Below are positions 1 to 9,351 of a DNA stretch of 64,000 nucleotides, piece after piece. Under the pieces are notes generated by a model. That model searched no databases. It saw nothing but the letters and a program-made list of their open reading frames with translations, and was not told where the DNA came from. The DNA is from Fontibacter flavus (GTDB taxonomy: Bacteria > Bacteroidota > Bacteroidia > Cytophagales > Cyclobacteriaceae). The stretch covers positions 24,948 through 88,947 of the forward strand of contig NZ_JBHLWI010000030.1 of the NCBI RefSeq assembly GCF_042432905.1. The letters are read 5' to 3'. Position 1 is the first letter of the stretch; every line of letters begins with the position of its first letter. Made by a program: the position numbers and the translations under genes.

Positions 1-862
1 ATCTGACCAGAACAAGAAAGTTGAGGAGAAAAGAAAAGAACTTCAAGAATTTATCGCAAGATTTTCCGCCAACGTGGCCAAATCCAAGCAGGCAACTGCT
101 AGAAAGAAAATGTTGGAAAAACTTAATGTGGATGAGATACAACCTTCCACAAGGAAATATCCCGGCATTATCTTTAAGCCTGAAAGAGAAGCTGGAGATC
201 AGATTTTTATGACCGAGGGACTTGAATTGAAAGATGAAAATGCGATTTATTTCACGGATGTCAATATCATGGTTGACAAAGGGGATAAAATTGCATTCAT
301 CTCCAAAACCAAGCAGGCAGTCACCAAATTCTTCCAAACCATCATGGAAGATATCCCTCTTCAAAAAGGAAGTTTTAAATGGGGTGTGACCATCAATAAA
401 GCTTATTTGCCGAATGACAACTCTAAATATTTCAATTCAGAACTGAACCTCATTGATTGGTTAAGACAATACTCCAGCAATCAGGAAGAAGCGTATGTCA
501 GGACTTTCCTAGGCAGGATGTTGTTTACCGGAGAGGAGACACTTAAGAAGTCATCAGTACTTTCAGGTGGAGAAAAGGTAAGGTGTATGATTTCCCGTAT
601 GATGTTGCAGAATCCAAATCTTTTGGTGATGGATGAACCGACCAACCATTTGGATCTTGAATCTATTACAGCTTTCAACAATGCCATCATTGAATTCAAT
701 GGAACGGTATTGCTGAGTTCTTATGACCATGCTTTCGTACAATCTACGGCCAATAGAATTATTGAATTTACGCCAAAAGGAACGATTGACAGAAGAATGC
801 CTTATGATGATTACTTGGAATCTGAGGAAATCAAGGCATTGAGGGAGAAGATGTATGGTTAG
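1..862 (+). CDS. ABC-F family ATPase, YbiT-like, 5' truncated by window edge
   Basis: The reading frame is open from base 2, so the N-terminal half (first ATPase domain) lies outside the window. What remains is the inter-domain linker (FIARFSAN, then KQATARKKMLEKL), typical of YbiT-type ABC-F proteins, followed by the second nucleotide-binding domain. The signature LSGGEK (from about base 560) and Walker B LLVMDEPTNHLDL (from about 620) are intact. The Walker A site is not: where GxxGxGK(S/T) is expected the protein reads ISKTKQAVTKFF, and the switch histidine of the usual SHD is replaced (SSYDH). ABC-F proteins act on the ribosome and have no membrane domain. The second ATPase site is therefore probably inactive; I believe this also occurs in other Bacteroidota homologues. 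Confidence 0.9.
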   Translation, partial: SDQNKKVEEKRKELQEFIARFSANVAKSKQATARKKMLEKLNVDEIQPSTRKYPGIIFKPEREAGDQIFMTEGLELKDENAIYFTDVNIMVDKGDKIAFISKTKQAVTKFFQTIMEDIPLQKGSFKWGVTINKAYLPNDNSKYFNSELNLIDWLRQYSSNQEEAYVRTFLGRMLFTGEETLKKSSVLSGGEKVRCMISRMMLQNPNLLVMDEPTNHLDLESITAFNNAIIEFNGTVLLSSYDHAFVQSTANRIIEFTPKGTIDRRMPYDDYLESEEIKALREKMYG

Positions 863-881
863 TAGTTGCTAGATACAAAAT

Positions 882-1175
882 ACAAGACATAAGACAAAAG
901 ACATAAGATTGATGTACTATGTACTAAGTACAATGTAGCAAGAGGGAAGAAGCGGGATATAGGTATTTCGGATTTTGGAAGCCTGATTTCGGAAGTGGGT
1001 TTCAGCACTTTGTTCTAAACTCTAAGGTCTAGTCCCTAACCTCTTGTTTCTTGTCTCTTGGTTCTTGTATCTTGATTCTTGGTTCTTGTCTCTTGTCTCT
1101 TGATTCAAAAATCTAATCTCTCGCTTCTCGCTTCACATGATACTTAGTACTTTGTATATGGTACTTGGTACATTT
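882..1175. repeat. Intergenic field of 7-bp phased repeats
   Basis: The gap of about 346 bp between the ABC-F gene and the symporter has no gene and is built largely of heptamers. Nine consecutive TCTTGNN units fill 1042-1104. Five TACTNNG-like units fill 1141-1175 (TACTTAG, TACTTTG, TATATGG, TACTTGG, TACATTT). On the left side four NNAAGAN units (882-909), which are the reverse complement of the TCTT family, are followed by TACTATG, TACTAAG and TACAATG (915-935). TCTCGCT also occurs twice in a row near 1118-1131. The spacing is exactly seven, while the sequence within units varies. Confidence 0.75.
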
Positions 1176-1208
1176 GACTCTTGCTTCTAATCTAAACACA
1201 AAAATAGC

Positions 1209-2612
1209 TTGCTTCTCACAGCAATCATAATTTATCTCCTGATTACAGTAGCTATAGGTGCCTGGTCTACCAAGCTGGTCAAAAATTCCAATGACTTTGT
1301 TTTGGCTGGCAGGCAGCTACCGCTTTTTTTATCTGCTTCTGCACTATTTGCTACATGGTTTGGGTCTGAAACTATCTTTGGGGCCTCTTCTGAATACTTA
1401 GAGCATGGCTTACAGGGCGTCATAGAAGACCCTTTTGGAGGTGCTTTGTGTTTGGTGCTATTTGGCATTTTTTATCTTAGGCCCATGTACAGGATGAATG
1501 TCCTAACCATTGGTGATGTGTATAAGCGCTTGTTTGGAAAAAGGGTAGAGTTTTTCGCTTCCATTTTCATGATACCTCCCTATTTTGGTTATGTTGCTGC
1601 CCAATTGGTAGCTTTGGCATTGATTTTCACTACGGTGGCGGATATCAGCATTTCAACTGGAATCATTATCAGTGCAGGCATTGTGGTATTTTATACTTTC
1701 CTTGGTGGTATGTGGGCGATTTCTATTACAGATTTTATTCAAACCACCTTGATTGTGGTAGGTTTAATATGGGTAGCCGTTTTGGTAGCGCAAAAAGCAG
1801 GAGGCATTTCTCCCATTTTAGATTCTGCACCCAAAGGAAGTTTTCAGTTTTTCCCTGAATCAAATCCTGTTTCATGGTTAAATTACCTCGGAGCATGGAT
1901 GATTCTGGGCTTGGGCAGTATTCCAAGCCAGGATATTTACCAAAGGGTCATGTCTGCTAAATCCGAAAAAGTAGCCATCAGGTCTACTTTTTTGGCTGGG
2001 GGCTTTTATGTTACGATTGGCCTTCTTCCACTTTTTATTGCTTTAGGAGCAAAGTATCTGTATCCTGAGATTTACCTTGAAAACAAACAGTTGCTCTTAC
2101 CTGAAATGGTGCTCCGGCATGGAGGACTTCATGTACAGATTTTATTTTTTGGAGCGCTCATATCAGCCATCATGAGTACCACTAGTTCCGGATTACTAGC
2201 CCCTTCTGCAATCATTTCAGAAAACCTTATAAGACCCTATTTTAAAGACAAATTAAAGGACAAACATTTTCTTTGGATTCTTCGCTTTAACATCATAGCA
2301 GTAGCCATTATCGCTACAGTAATGGCTCAATGGAAAACCAATATTTATGAATTGGTTGCAGGGGCATCTATCTTGATGCTTGTTTCATTATTTGTACCTT
2401 TGACAGCAGGACTTTATTGGAAAAAAGCTTCTGAAATGGGAGCGCTAATGTCTCTCGTGTTTGGAATGATCGCTTTTCTTGGCTTTTCTTCCATGGATTT
2501 ACCATTCTACCCTCATTTGCCGGCATTGTTAGTAAGTGCCATATCTATGGTCTTGGGTTCTATCATCTTTCCTATCAAAAAAAATTTACATGCTACCATA
2601 TCAGAAAATTAA
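1209..2612 (+). CDS. Sodium:solute symporter (SSS family)
   Basis: This 467-residue protein has about 12-13 hydrophobic segments and the SSS hallmarks: SNDFVLAGRQLPLF near residue 30, the ATWFGSET region, GGMWAISITDFIQ near 165-180, and GLGSIPSQDIYQRVMSAK near 235-255. The family couples Na+ influx to uptake of a solute such as a sugar, proline or carboxylate; the substrate cannot be told. The only usual start codon after the preceding in-frame stop (1188-1190) is TTG at 1209, inside sequence resembling the neighbouring heptamer repeats (TTGCTTCT). Its 3' end overlaps the methyltransferase gene by 23 bp, so the two are probably cotranscribed. Confidence 0.85.
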   Translation: MLLTAIIIYLLITVAIGAWSTKLVKNSNDFVLAGRQLPLFLSASALFATWFGSETIFGASSEYLEHGLQGVIEDPFGGALCLVLFGIFYLRPMYRMNVLTIGDVYKRLFGKRVEFFASIFMIPPYFGYVAAQLVALALIFTTVADISISTGIIISAGIVVFYTFLGGMWAISITDFIQTTLIVVGLIWVAVLVAQKAGGISPILDSAPKGSFQFFPESNPVSWLNYLGAWMILGLGSIPSQDIYQRVMSAKSEKVAIRSTFLAGGFYVTIGLLPLFIALGAKYLYPEIYLENKQLLLPEMVLRHGGLHVQILFFGALISAIMSTTSSGLLAPSAIISENLIRPYFKDKLKDKHFLWILRFNIIAVAIIATVMAQWKTNIYELVAGASILMLVSLFVPLTAGLYWKKASEMGALMSLVFGMIAFLGFSSMDLPFYPHLPALLVSAISMVLGSIIFPIKKNLHATISEN

Positions 2613-3771
2613 ACTGCTCAAGGGAAAAGAAATTTCTATCTACAGAAAACATCATTGGATCTTTTCGGGAGCAATAGCACAAAAAGATGAAAGTCTTCAA
2701 AATGGTGAACTGGTACAGGTTTTCAGTCAAAAAGATGAATTTCTGGGAATAGGTCATTTTCAGCATGGCTCTATCATGGTCCGACTGATCAGCTTCAAGG
2801 AAGTATTGATAGATGATGTGTTTTGGAATGAAAAAATCCAAAGTGCTTACCAAGTCAGGAAAAGTTTAGGCTTAATAGACAATCCTGAAACCAATGTTTA
2901 CAGACTTGTACATGGAGAAGGAGATGGCTTACCCGGTCTGATCATTGACTTTTATAATGGCACAGCAGTTATACAAACCCATCACGTGGGCATGTTCAAA
3001 CATGTCAAGGAAATAGCCAAAGCTTTGCAACATGTATATGGGAGCCAACTGGAAGCAGTCTATGACAAGAGTGCCGAAACTTTACCAAAAAATATCGGGG
3101 TTGAAAACAGGCTCCTTTTGGGAAGTCCTAGCACAAACCTGGTAAAGGAATATGGATGTATGTTTGAAATTGATTGGGAAAAAGGTCAAAAAACAGGTTT
3201 TTTTGTAGATCAACGAGAAAACAGAAACCTGCTTGCCAAATACAGTACAGGGAAAAAGGTATTGAACACTTTTTGCTACTCAGGTGGATTTTCTGTTGCT
3301 GCACTAAGAGCTGGTGCTACTGAAGTACATTCTGTTGACATCTCGGCAAAAGCAATTGAATTGACAGATAAGAATGTGGCGTTAAATTCAGATCATAACG
3401 GTAAACACCATTCTATAGTAGCAGATGTGATCAAGTATATCCGTGAAATTGATCTGGATTTTGACATCATTGTATTGGACCCACCTGCTTTTGCCAAAAA
3501 CTTAAAAGCAAGGCACAATGCTGTTCAAGCATACAAGAGATTAAATGCAGAAGCTTTTAAAAGAATCAAACCAGGAGGGATTCTTTTTACTTTTTCCTGT
3601 TCTCAGGTGGTAGATAAGCAACTATTTGCTAATACCATCACTGCAGCAGCCATGGAAACAGGTAGAAATGTAAGGATTCTTCACTACCTCTCGCAGCCAG
3701 GAGATCATCCTATCAATATTTTCCATACTGAAACTGAATATTTGAAAGGACTTGTTCTTTATGTGGAATAA
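2590..3771 (+). CDS. RlmI-like class I SAM-dependent rRNA methyltransferase
   Basis: This 393-residue protein has an N-terminal PUA-like domain and a C-terminal Rossmann methyltransferase domain, as in RlmI/YccW, which makes m5C in 23S rRNA. Visible motifs are GFFVDQRENR, the SAM-binding LNTFCYSGGFSVAALRAGA, DIIVLDPPAFAK (motif IV) and a serine-cysteine motif, FTFSCSQ. I chose the ATG at 2590, 18 codons inside the longest frame, because the protein then begins MLPYQKIKLLKGKE, matching the usual PUA start. It overlaps the end of the symporter gene. Substrate position is inferred from the family only. Confidence 0.85.
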   Translation: MLPYQKIKLLKGKEISIYRKHHWIFSGAIAQKDESLQNGELVQVFSQKDEFLGIGHFQHGSIMVRLISFKEVLIDDVFWNEKIQSAYQVRKSLGLIDNPETNVYRLVHGEGDGLPGLIIDFYNGTAVIQTHHVGMFKHVKEIAKALQHVYGSQLEAVYDKSAETLPKNIGVENRLLLGSPSTNLVKEYGCMFEIDWEKGQKTGFFVDQRENRNLLAKYSTGKKVLNTFCYSGGFSVAALRAGATEVHSVDISAKAIELTDKNVALNSDHNGKHHSIVADVIKYIREIDLDFDIIVLDPPAFAKNLKARHNAVQAYKRLNAEAFKRIKPGGILFTFSCSQVVDKQLFANTITAAAMETGRNVRILHYLSQPGDHPINIFHTETEYLKGLVLYVE

Positions 3772-3873
3772 TTAAAATAAGTCCAAAAAATCAGTTTCAT
3801 AGGAAACTTTCATCAAAATGTTCCATTTGTAAACGAAATCCGATTATTTTTAAGATCAAATTAATCAATAATT

Positions 3874-4308
3874 ATGTATATAGGTTTAAAACATTTGCAT
3901 TCAGGATTGGCCTATCTGGCTTTGGCGGCTTTGGTCATCGTTTTCGTTTATGCCTTGATCGGCGCGTTGAGCAACAGGGAGTTTACAGAGAAAGATAGAA
4001 AATTTGCCTTGATTGCTTTCATTTTATCACATGTTCAACTTTTGGTTGGATTGGTGCTATATTTTGTCAGTCCACTTGGATTTTCAATCTTAAAAGGTGG
4101 AGGCGCTATGTCTGACAGTGCCGCAAGATTAACTGCGGTGGAACATCCTTTGGTCAACATCATTGCAATTGTAGTCATCACCATTGGTTATTCAAGAGCT
4201 AAAAAATTTACTGAAAGCCGGGCTAAGTTCAGATCCATTTATATGCTTTATGCAATCGGATTGATTCTGATTCTTTCCAGAATTCCTTGGACCAATTGGC
4301 TTGGATAA
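3874..4308 (+). CDS. Four-helix integral membrane protein, possible cytochrome b-like
   Basis: The 144-residue protein has four predicted membrane helices (about residues 12-31, 44-66, 92-106 and 121-136). Histidines sit at positions 7, 9, 53 and 91, at or inside helices 1 to 3, which would suit heme or quinone binding. It resembles a family common in Bacteroidota that databases sometimes mislabel as ribosomal protein L27; nothing ribosomal is visible. Function is unknown. A perfect hairpin terminator follows immediately. Confidence 0.75.
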   Translation: MYIGLKHLHSGLAYLALAALVIVFVYALIGALSNREFTEKDRKFALIAFILSHVQLLVGLVLYFVSPLGFSILKGGGAMSDSAARLTAVEHPLVNIIAIVVITIGYSRAKKFTESRAKFRSIYMLYAIGLILILSRIPWTNWLG

Positions 4309-4312
4309 TCTT

Positions 4313-4346
4313 AAAAAAACCGCTGAAGATCTTCAGCGGTTTTTTT
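4313..4346. terminator. Bidirectional rho-independent terminator
   Basis: A perfect 34-bp palindrome has arms containing ACCGCTGAAGA flanked by A7 on the left and T7 on the right. It sits between two convergent genes and should stop transcription from both strands. Confidence 0.9.
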
Positions 4347-4355
4347 CGAATAATG

Positions 4356-7300
4356 TTAATTGTCTCTATCCTTCCTTAAACCGATTTGGTAATTGTCAGG
4401 AGTTCCTTTCATATTGACATTTACAAACCTTACTCTTTTACTTTCATCTCTGAATACGATTGCATCCTCTTGATCAGGATCAATTTCATCTTTGTTTTTT
4501 CCACCGAATAATGAGCGAAAACCTACTTGTGTAACCAGCCCTAAAGGAATTCGGATAAAATAGTCCATATTCAAATCCAGACTTTGTTTTCCCGACAACT
4601 CAATAAAACCTAAACTCGAATTAATATTCATTCTTGGGATATTCAAAACCCCATCTTTGAGTTCAAAAGAATTCGACAAAGTATCAAACCTTACATTATT
4701 AAGGTTTTTGTCTTTAAAATATTCACCCATTGCCTGAAGAGGAGTAAAGTTGACAAGCCTTCCTTTAAAAACTGTCAGGCTCATCTTGGCTTCAGATTTT
4801 TCGATAATTGGGGTAAGGTCCGGATGAACCAAAAATTTACTTTCAATGGTGCCAGAAACCATCCCATGCAGATTTTCATTGATCAAATAATCCTGTCCAA
4901 AATTTTCAAACTTGAATAGGAGTTTATCGAGATCAACCTTATCAGCTACCAAGTTGCTATAAAAATAGATTTCCTTAGGATTTGAACCGTTAAAGTAACC
5001 TTTGACTCCTAAGCGACCATCTGCAGCTTTCAAAGCTAGGGTATCCAAATAGAAAAAATGGTCTGTGGTTGTTCTCCCTTTAAAAGAAACATTTTCCAAC
5101 CAAAATGTATGGTAATTCAACTTACCCACATCTGCGGTAAAATCCATTTCAGAAAATGGAAGCTCAAAAATATTGAATGCTTCTTCGTGACTGCTGTCCT
5201 GTTCGAAACCTTCAAAGCCCATCAAAGCATCAAGGTCCATGCGTTCCGAATTTAGCTTGAAATAGTTCTTTGGATGATTCCTCAAAGCTTTTTCGCCTAA
5301 ATAATATCCCAATTGAATATTAAAATCTGAGACACCCATTTTGCCTCCAAAATTTTCAAGCGTCAGATAATGATTTTCATAGTGAAGACGTCCTTTAAAT
5401 TTTTCCAACTTCAAAGGATGAAGGCTCATTCTACCTTCTAAATGGTTAAGCCAAAGGTCAGCGGATTGGAATTTTTCCAGATAATTAAGATCCAATGCCC
5501 CTCTGATCTTCAATCCGTCAATTTCTTCCTTTTGATAATCTTTAGGCAGGTAATTTTCTCCTGCATAAGTCAAAAGATCATATATAGCCAAATGGTTGGA
5601 AACAAGATCAAATTCAAACCTACTTTTTCCTGATGGTGATTCCTGAAACCATTTTGAATAATTGTCAAGTTTACCAGAAAAATGAAAATCAGATTTATCA
5701 ATTTCCCCGGTAAAATCAATCACAGCAAGATCATGATCACTGATCAGTATATCTGCATGAAAATCATGAAAGGCATGTGGGAAGTTTTGAAGCTTAGCAT
5801 GAAAGTCTTCAATAAAAAATTCACCTTTCGGTAAATGCACAAAATTTTTCAATTCCCACCCGCTTGACTCAAATGCCAATTTGATTTCAAAGTCAGAAAT
5901 AACTTCTTTGGTGGCAGCACTATCAAAAGCCAAAAGTTGCTCAAGATCAATTAAATTCGATACTGCATTTAATTTAGCTTTTACCATTCTATGATCACCA
6001 TGCAAAATGGCAGGGAAGTCTTGGATAATTCCTGTAAATGAAAAATCAGAATCCCCAATCTGAAAAGTAGCCTTTTCTAAGGCAATGTCTCCATTAACCA
6101 TAGAAGCATAAACATTGGCATCTGAAATCGGCAGATGATAATCCGGCAATGAAAACTTCAGATTATTGACAATTAACTCACTTTTAACACTGTTTTCAAT
6201 GCCTGCTATCCCCGGTACTTCCATATCCACCAATTCATCAAAATCCATGTTTACAATCACCTGACCTCTAATACCTTCCAATCCCTCTATCTCAAAAAAT
6301 TCACCTAGAAATCCTAAGTCTAGGTCGGCGTTAACATTGATATTTATAAAGGGATTAATGAAATCCCTGATAATCAGTTTACCTTTAAAAGTCCCCTGAT
6401 CAGGTTTGGCGTTAAAATTCAACAATTGAAACTCAGATGTTTTAAGGCTTCTTTCTTCACCATTTGTATAAAAACCAACAAACCTTAAATCTTCGACTTT
6501 TTTCCCAACTGTAGGATTTAAGAAATAAGCATTGTCACAACCAAACTCAAGGGCAATTTCAGGCACATTACCATTAGCCGATTTTCCTCTCACCCTTCCT
6601 TGGAAATAAACATCGCCTTGGTTCTTATATCTTTTTAAGGCATTTCCGGTCTCGTTTGGTAAAAAAGCTGCCAATAATGAAAAATCGGACTTCTCCCCTG
6701 CTATCCGTAGGTCTAAATCAATGTCATCATCAAGATCAACCTCACCTATTAATGAAAATTGTGCTTCCTCCAGGCGCAGTTTTGAATTTCGAATCATCAA
6801 AAAAGCCTCGTTTTGATCATAATCCAATACTAAATCCAAATTGATGTGCTTTTGAGAGAAAAATGTAGGTAAGCCTTCTTCTATGATATCCAAAATCAAT
6901 TCACTATCCAATTTGGCAAAAATATGATCATCCTCGATTTTTAGTGTAGCAATAACATCTTCTATTTGAGTTGAAATGACGCTTTTGCTCAATAAATCCT
7001 GAAAATCGATATGAAAATCCCTGATTTTTACTGCAGACAAATCAATTTTAATATCTTCTTCATTTACTGAGTCTGAAGGCTCATACAGCCCTTTTGCTGT
7101 AAGTAAATTAATCTTTCCATCTTCAGCTTTTTGGAGATTTAAATTACCTCCTGAAAGTTTTATGGATTTGATACGGTTTTTTCCGCTGAGCAAGTCAAAC
7201 ACACTAAAACCTAAATAAATATCACTTGCAAAATAGATGGTATCCTGTTTTTCTATTTTGTCTGCATAAAACACCACATCCCGAAGGTCTACAGAAATGT

Positions 7301-7493
7301 AGGGAAAGTTGGCAAATACTGAAATGTAGGAGTCCTTTACTTCAAGCTGTCCTTTAAAACCTTCATTTAGACCGCTAATTGCTTTCTGTGTAAGTGGCCT
7401 TTGATTCTTGTACAAAATGACAATGGAAATCAAGGGCAAAATGGAAAGAAGTACCAGGATAATTAAAACAATGCGCCACTTTTTCAGTCTCAT
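4356..7493 (-). CDS. AsmA-like family protein
   Basis: This very large protein (1045 residues) has one N-terminal membrane anchor (MRLKKWRIVLIILVLL, about residues 4-26) and a long, beta-rich periplasmic region with repeated phrases such as LDLD and LRIAGE. This is the build of AsmA/TamB-like proteins, which bridge the cell envelope and are linked to lipid transport or outer membrane assembly. The C-terminal part (NFTPLQAMGEYFK, then LSGKQSLDLNMDYFIRIP) resembles the AsmA_2 domain. The longest frame starts at a GTG at 7526; I prefer the ATG at 7493, which places the basic residues directly before the membrane helix. No close partner gene is present. Confidence 0.85.
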   Translation of the reverse strand: MRLKKWRIVLIILVLLSILPLISIVILYKNQRPLTQKAISGLNEGFKGQLEVKDSYISVFANFPYISVDLRDVVFYADKIEKQDTIYFASDIYLGFSVFDLLSGKNRIKSIKLSGGNLNLQKAEDGKINLLTAKGLYEPSDSVNEEDIKIDLSAVKIRDFHIDFQDLLSKSVISTQIEDVIATLKIEDDHIFAKLDSELILDIIEEGLPTFFSQKHINLDLVLDYDQNEAFLMIRNSKLRLEEAQFSLIGEVDLDDDIDLDLRIAGEKSDFSLLAAFLPNETGNALKRYKNQGDVYFQGRVRGKSANGNVPEIALEFGCDNAYFLNPTVGKKVEDLRFVGFYTNGEERSLKTSEFQLLNFNAKPDQGTFKGKLIIRDFINPFININVNADLDLGFLGEFFEIEGLEGIRGQVIVNMDFDELVDMEVPGIAGIENSVKSELIVNNLKFSLPDYHLPISDANVYASMVNGDIALEKATFQIGDSDFSFTGIIQDFPAILHGDHRMVKAKLNAVSNLIDLEQLLAFDSAATKEVISDFEIKLAFESSGWELKNFVHLPKGEFFIEDFHAKLQNFPHAFHDFHADILISDHDLAVIDFTGEIDKSDFHFSGKLDNYSKWFQESPSGKSRFEFDLVSNHLAIYDLLTYAGENYLPKDYQKEEIDGLKIRGALDLNYLEKFQSADLWLNHLEGRMSLHPLKLEKFKGRLHYENHYLTLENFGGKMGVSDFNIQLGYYLGEKALRNHPKNYFKLNSERMDLDALMGFEGFEQDSSHEEAFNIFELPFSEMDFTADVGKLNYHTFWLENVSFKGRTTTDHFFYLDTLALKAADGRLGVKGYFNGSNPKEIYFYSNLVADKVDLDKLLFKFENFGQDYLINENLHGMVSGTIESKFLVHPDLTPIIEKSEAKMSLTVFKGRLVNFTPLQAMGEYFKDKNLNNVRFDTLSNSFELKDGVLNIPRMNINSSLGFIELSGKQSLDLNMDYFIRIPLGLVTQVGFRSLFGGKNKDEIDPDQEDAIVFRDESKRVRFVNVNMKGTPDNYQIGLRKDRDN

Positions 7494-7688
7494 AAAACTT
7501 ATTCTCAATATTTGGGTGAAAAACACAAAAAAAGCTCATGTGGTTTTAAAGGCCAAGGAAAACCTATTTATTTTGAAAAAATAGGTAGCTTATAAAAGCG
7601 CAAAACATGTAATCAAAGGAAATCATAAGTAAACACAAGGCCAATATTAATCAATTTGAACCGGGAAAAAATCTCAAGTAAATATAAC

Positions 7689-8144
7689 TCAACCCAACCT
7701 CGGGCTTTCAATTAGTCTTCTGTGATAATTCACCTGTCCTAAATGATAATTCAAATGACTGACCAGATGGACCATAAAGTATTCGTAAGTCATGGGGTAT
7801 CCAAATTCTTCCAATGGGTATTTTCGAGAAAACCAATCTTCGGGAAATTTGAGCAGGGCATTTGAAATGGTCTGTTTGGTTTCCTCAATCTGATTTAAAA
7901 TTTCATCTCTTGATACTCCTTTAAGAGAAAACTCCGCCGCTCTATTTCGGATATAACCTGTGTTTCCCATTTCTGAACCAATATAATGGTTCAGGTTGCC
8001 TATAATATGAAACGCCAAATTACCTGCTGAATTTGAAATATTTCCTGAGATCTTCCAGATATTATCTTCAACATCGTACAATTTCAATTCCTTTTTCAAC
8101 TTATCTAAGTCTCTGTTAAAAAAGAAAATCAATGAGTCTTTCAT
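7689..8144 (-). CDS. DinB/DUF1572 family protein
   Basis: This protein of about 151 residues folds as a four-helix bundle of the DinB superfamily. It carries the histidines expected for a metal site: LAFHIIGNLNHYIG near residue 45 and HLNYHLGQ near 130. Some DinB relatives are metal-dependent thiol transferases or hydrolases, and many are uncharacterised. The gene starts about 10 nt after the pfkA stop, so they likely share a transcript. A TTG three codons upstream (8153) is an alternative start with a GGAG at good spacing. Confidence 0.8.
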   Translation of the reverse strand: MKDSLIFFFNRDLDKLKKELKLYDVEDNIWKISGNISNSAGNLAFHIIGNLNHYIGSEMGNTGYIRNRAAEFSLKGVSRDEILNQIEETKQTISNALLKFPEDWFSRKYPLEEFGYPMTYEYFMVHLVSHLNYHLGQVNYHRRLIESPRLG

Positions 8145-8154
8145 ACAATCCAAT

Positions 8155-9246
8155 TTAATCTCCGAAAATAATACCTAATGATTTGGCCCCATTGACCAAA
8201 AAACTATTTGGATTTACAGTTTTATTCTCTTTTGTCGCATCTTCCAAAGGAACTGATGTAAAATCATTGTTGGTGTAGGATACCATCTTTCCAAACTTAC
8301 CTTTTTGAACCATTTCAAAGGCTTTCACACCAAACATGGATGCCAAAACCCTATCGAAGGCAGTGGGTATTCCCCCACGTTGCACATGGCCAAGAATGGT
8401 CTCCCTTATTTCAACCTTCACGCCAGCTTGTTTCAATTGGTCTGAAAGGGTAAAAGCCACTCCACCTAACCGGATATGTCGCGAACCTTCCTCTGGACTT
8501 CTAGACACTACAGAGCCTTCTTTTGGCTTTGCTCCTTCGGCCACCACAATATTGACAAAACCTCTTCCCTTTTCATACCTGGACTCAATTTTTTCAACCA
8601 ATTTATTGATATCGTAAGGTATTTCCGGAATCAAACAGATTTCCGCACCACCTGCTATTGCCGTATGAACCGCGATCCAACCTGCATCCCTGCCCATAAC
8701 TTCCATAATCATCACCCGATGGTGGCTTTCTGCTGTTGTAACAAGTTTGTCAAAACTTTCTGTAGCTATCTGTACGGCTGTTTGAAATCCAAAAGTCAGA
8801 TCTGTTCCCGCAAGATCATTGTCAATCGTTTTTGGAACACCGACAATAGGCAATCCATGATCAAATAATGCTTTGGAAATGCCCTGAGACCCATCACCAC
8901 CTATACTGATGACTGCATCAAAACCTAAGTTTTTGATCCTTTCTGCAAGTTCTTTTGTCCTATCTACCAATTGAATATTCCCATGTTCGTCCTTGACAGG
9001 ATAGTGCAAAGGATCAGCTTTATTGGTGGTTTTGAGAATAGTACCGCCTTTGACATGAATTCCTGCTGTTTTATTACGAGATAACTTCATAATTCTGGGA
9101 GGATCAGCCCATACGCCGTTAAATGCTTCCATGCTACCGTAAACTTCCCACTCTTTGGATTTTTTGGCACTTTTATAAATCCCTCTGATGACTGCATTTA
9201 GCCCTGGAGCATCTCCTCCTCCCGTGGCAATTAAAAGTTTCTTCAT
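8155..9246 (-). CDS. pfkA: 6-phosphofructokinase
   Basis: The 363-residue enzyme phosphorylates fructose 6-phosphate to the 1,6-bisphosphate, the committed step of glycolysis. Motifs are ATGGGDAPGLN at the N-terminus, SIGGDGSQG (phosphate donor site), PKTIDNDLAGTD (catalytic aspartate), MEVMGRDAGWIA and the GHVQRGG substrate site. The donor-site glycine in GGDGS points to ATP, whereas pyrophosphate enzymes have GGDD. The lysine in PKTIDND, in contrast, is the pyrophosphate-clade residue (E. coli has PGTIDND). I chose the ATG at 9246 rather than the TTG at 9258 because MKKLLIATGGG fits the family start. Confidence 0.95.
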   Translation of the reverse strand: MKKLLIATGGGDAPGLNAVIRGIYKSAKKSKEWEVYGSMEAFNGVWADPPRIMKLSRNKTAGIHVKGGTILKTTNKADPLHYPVKDEHGNIQLVDRTKELAERIKNLGFDAVISIGGDGSQGISKALFDHGLPIVGVPKTIDNDLAGTDLTFGFQTAVQIATESFDKLVTTAESHHRVMIMEVMGRDAGWIAVHTAIAGGAEICLIPEIPYDINKLVEKIESRYEKGRGFVNIVVAEGAKPKEGSVVSRSPEEGSRHIRLGGVAFTLSDQLKQAGVKVEIRETILGHVQRGGIPTAFDRVLASMFGVKAFEMVQKGKFGKMVSYTNNDFTSVPLEDATKENKTVNPNSFLVNGAKSLGIIFGD

Positions 9247-9351
9247 ATGATAAAACAAATTCGATGTCTATGCAACTTACGAAAAACTAGATGAAAATCT
9301 ATTACATAAATTATCCTTATCTTGTAGTTCTAATCAATTTTTAGTGTTACC

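Noticed and set aside
3874..4308. Ribosomal protein L27, a label sometimes given to similar proteins
   Set aside because: The sequence is a four-helix membrane protein without any L27 motif.
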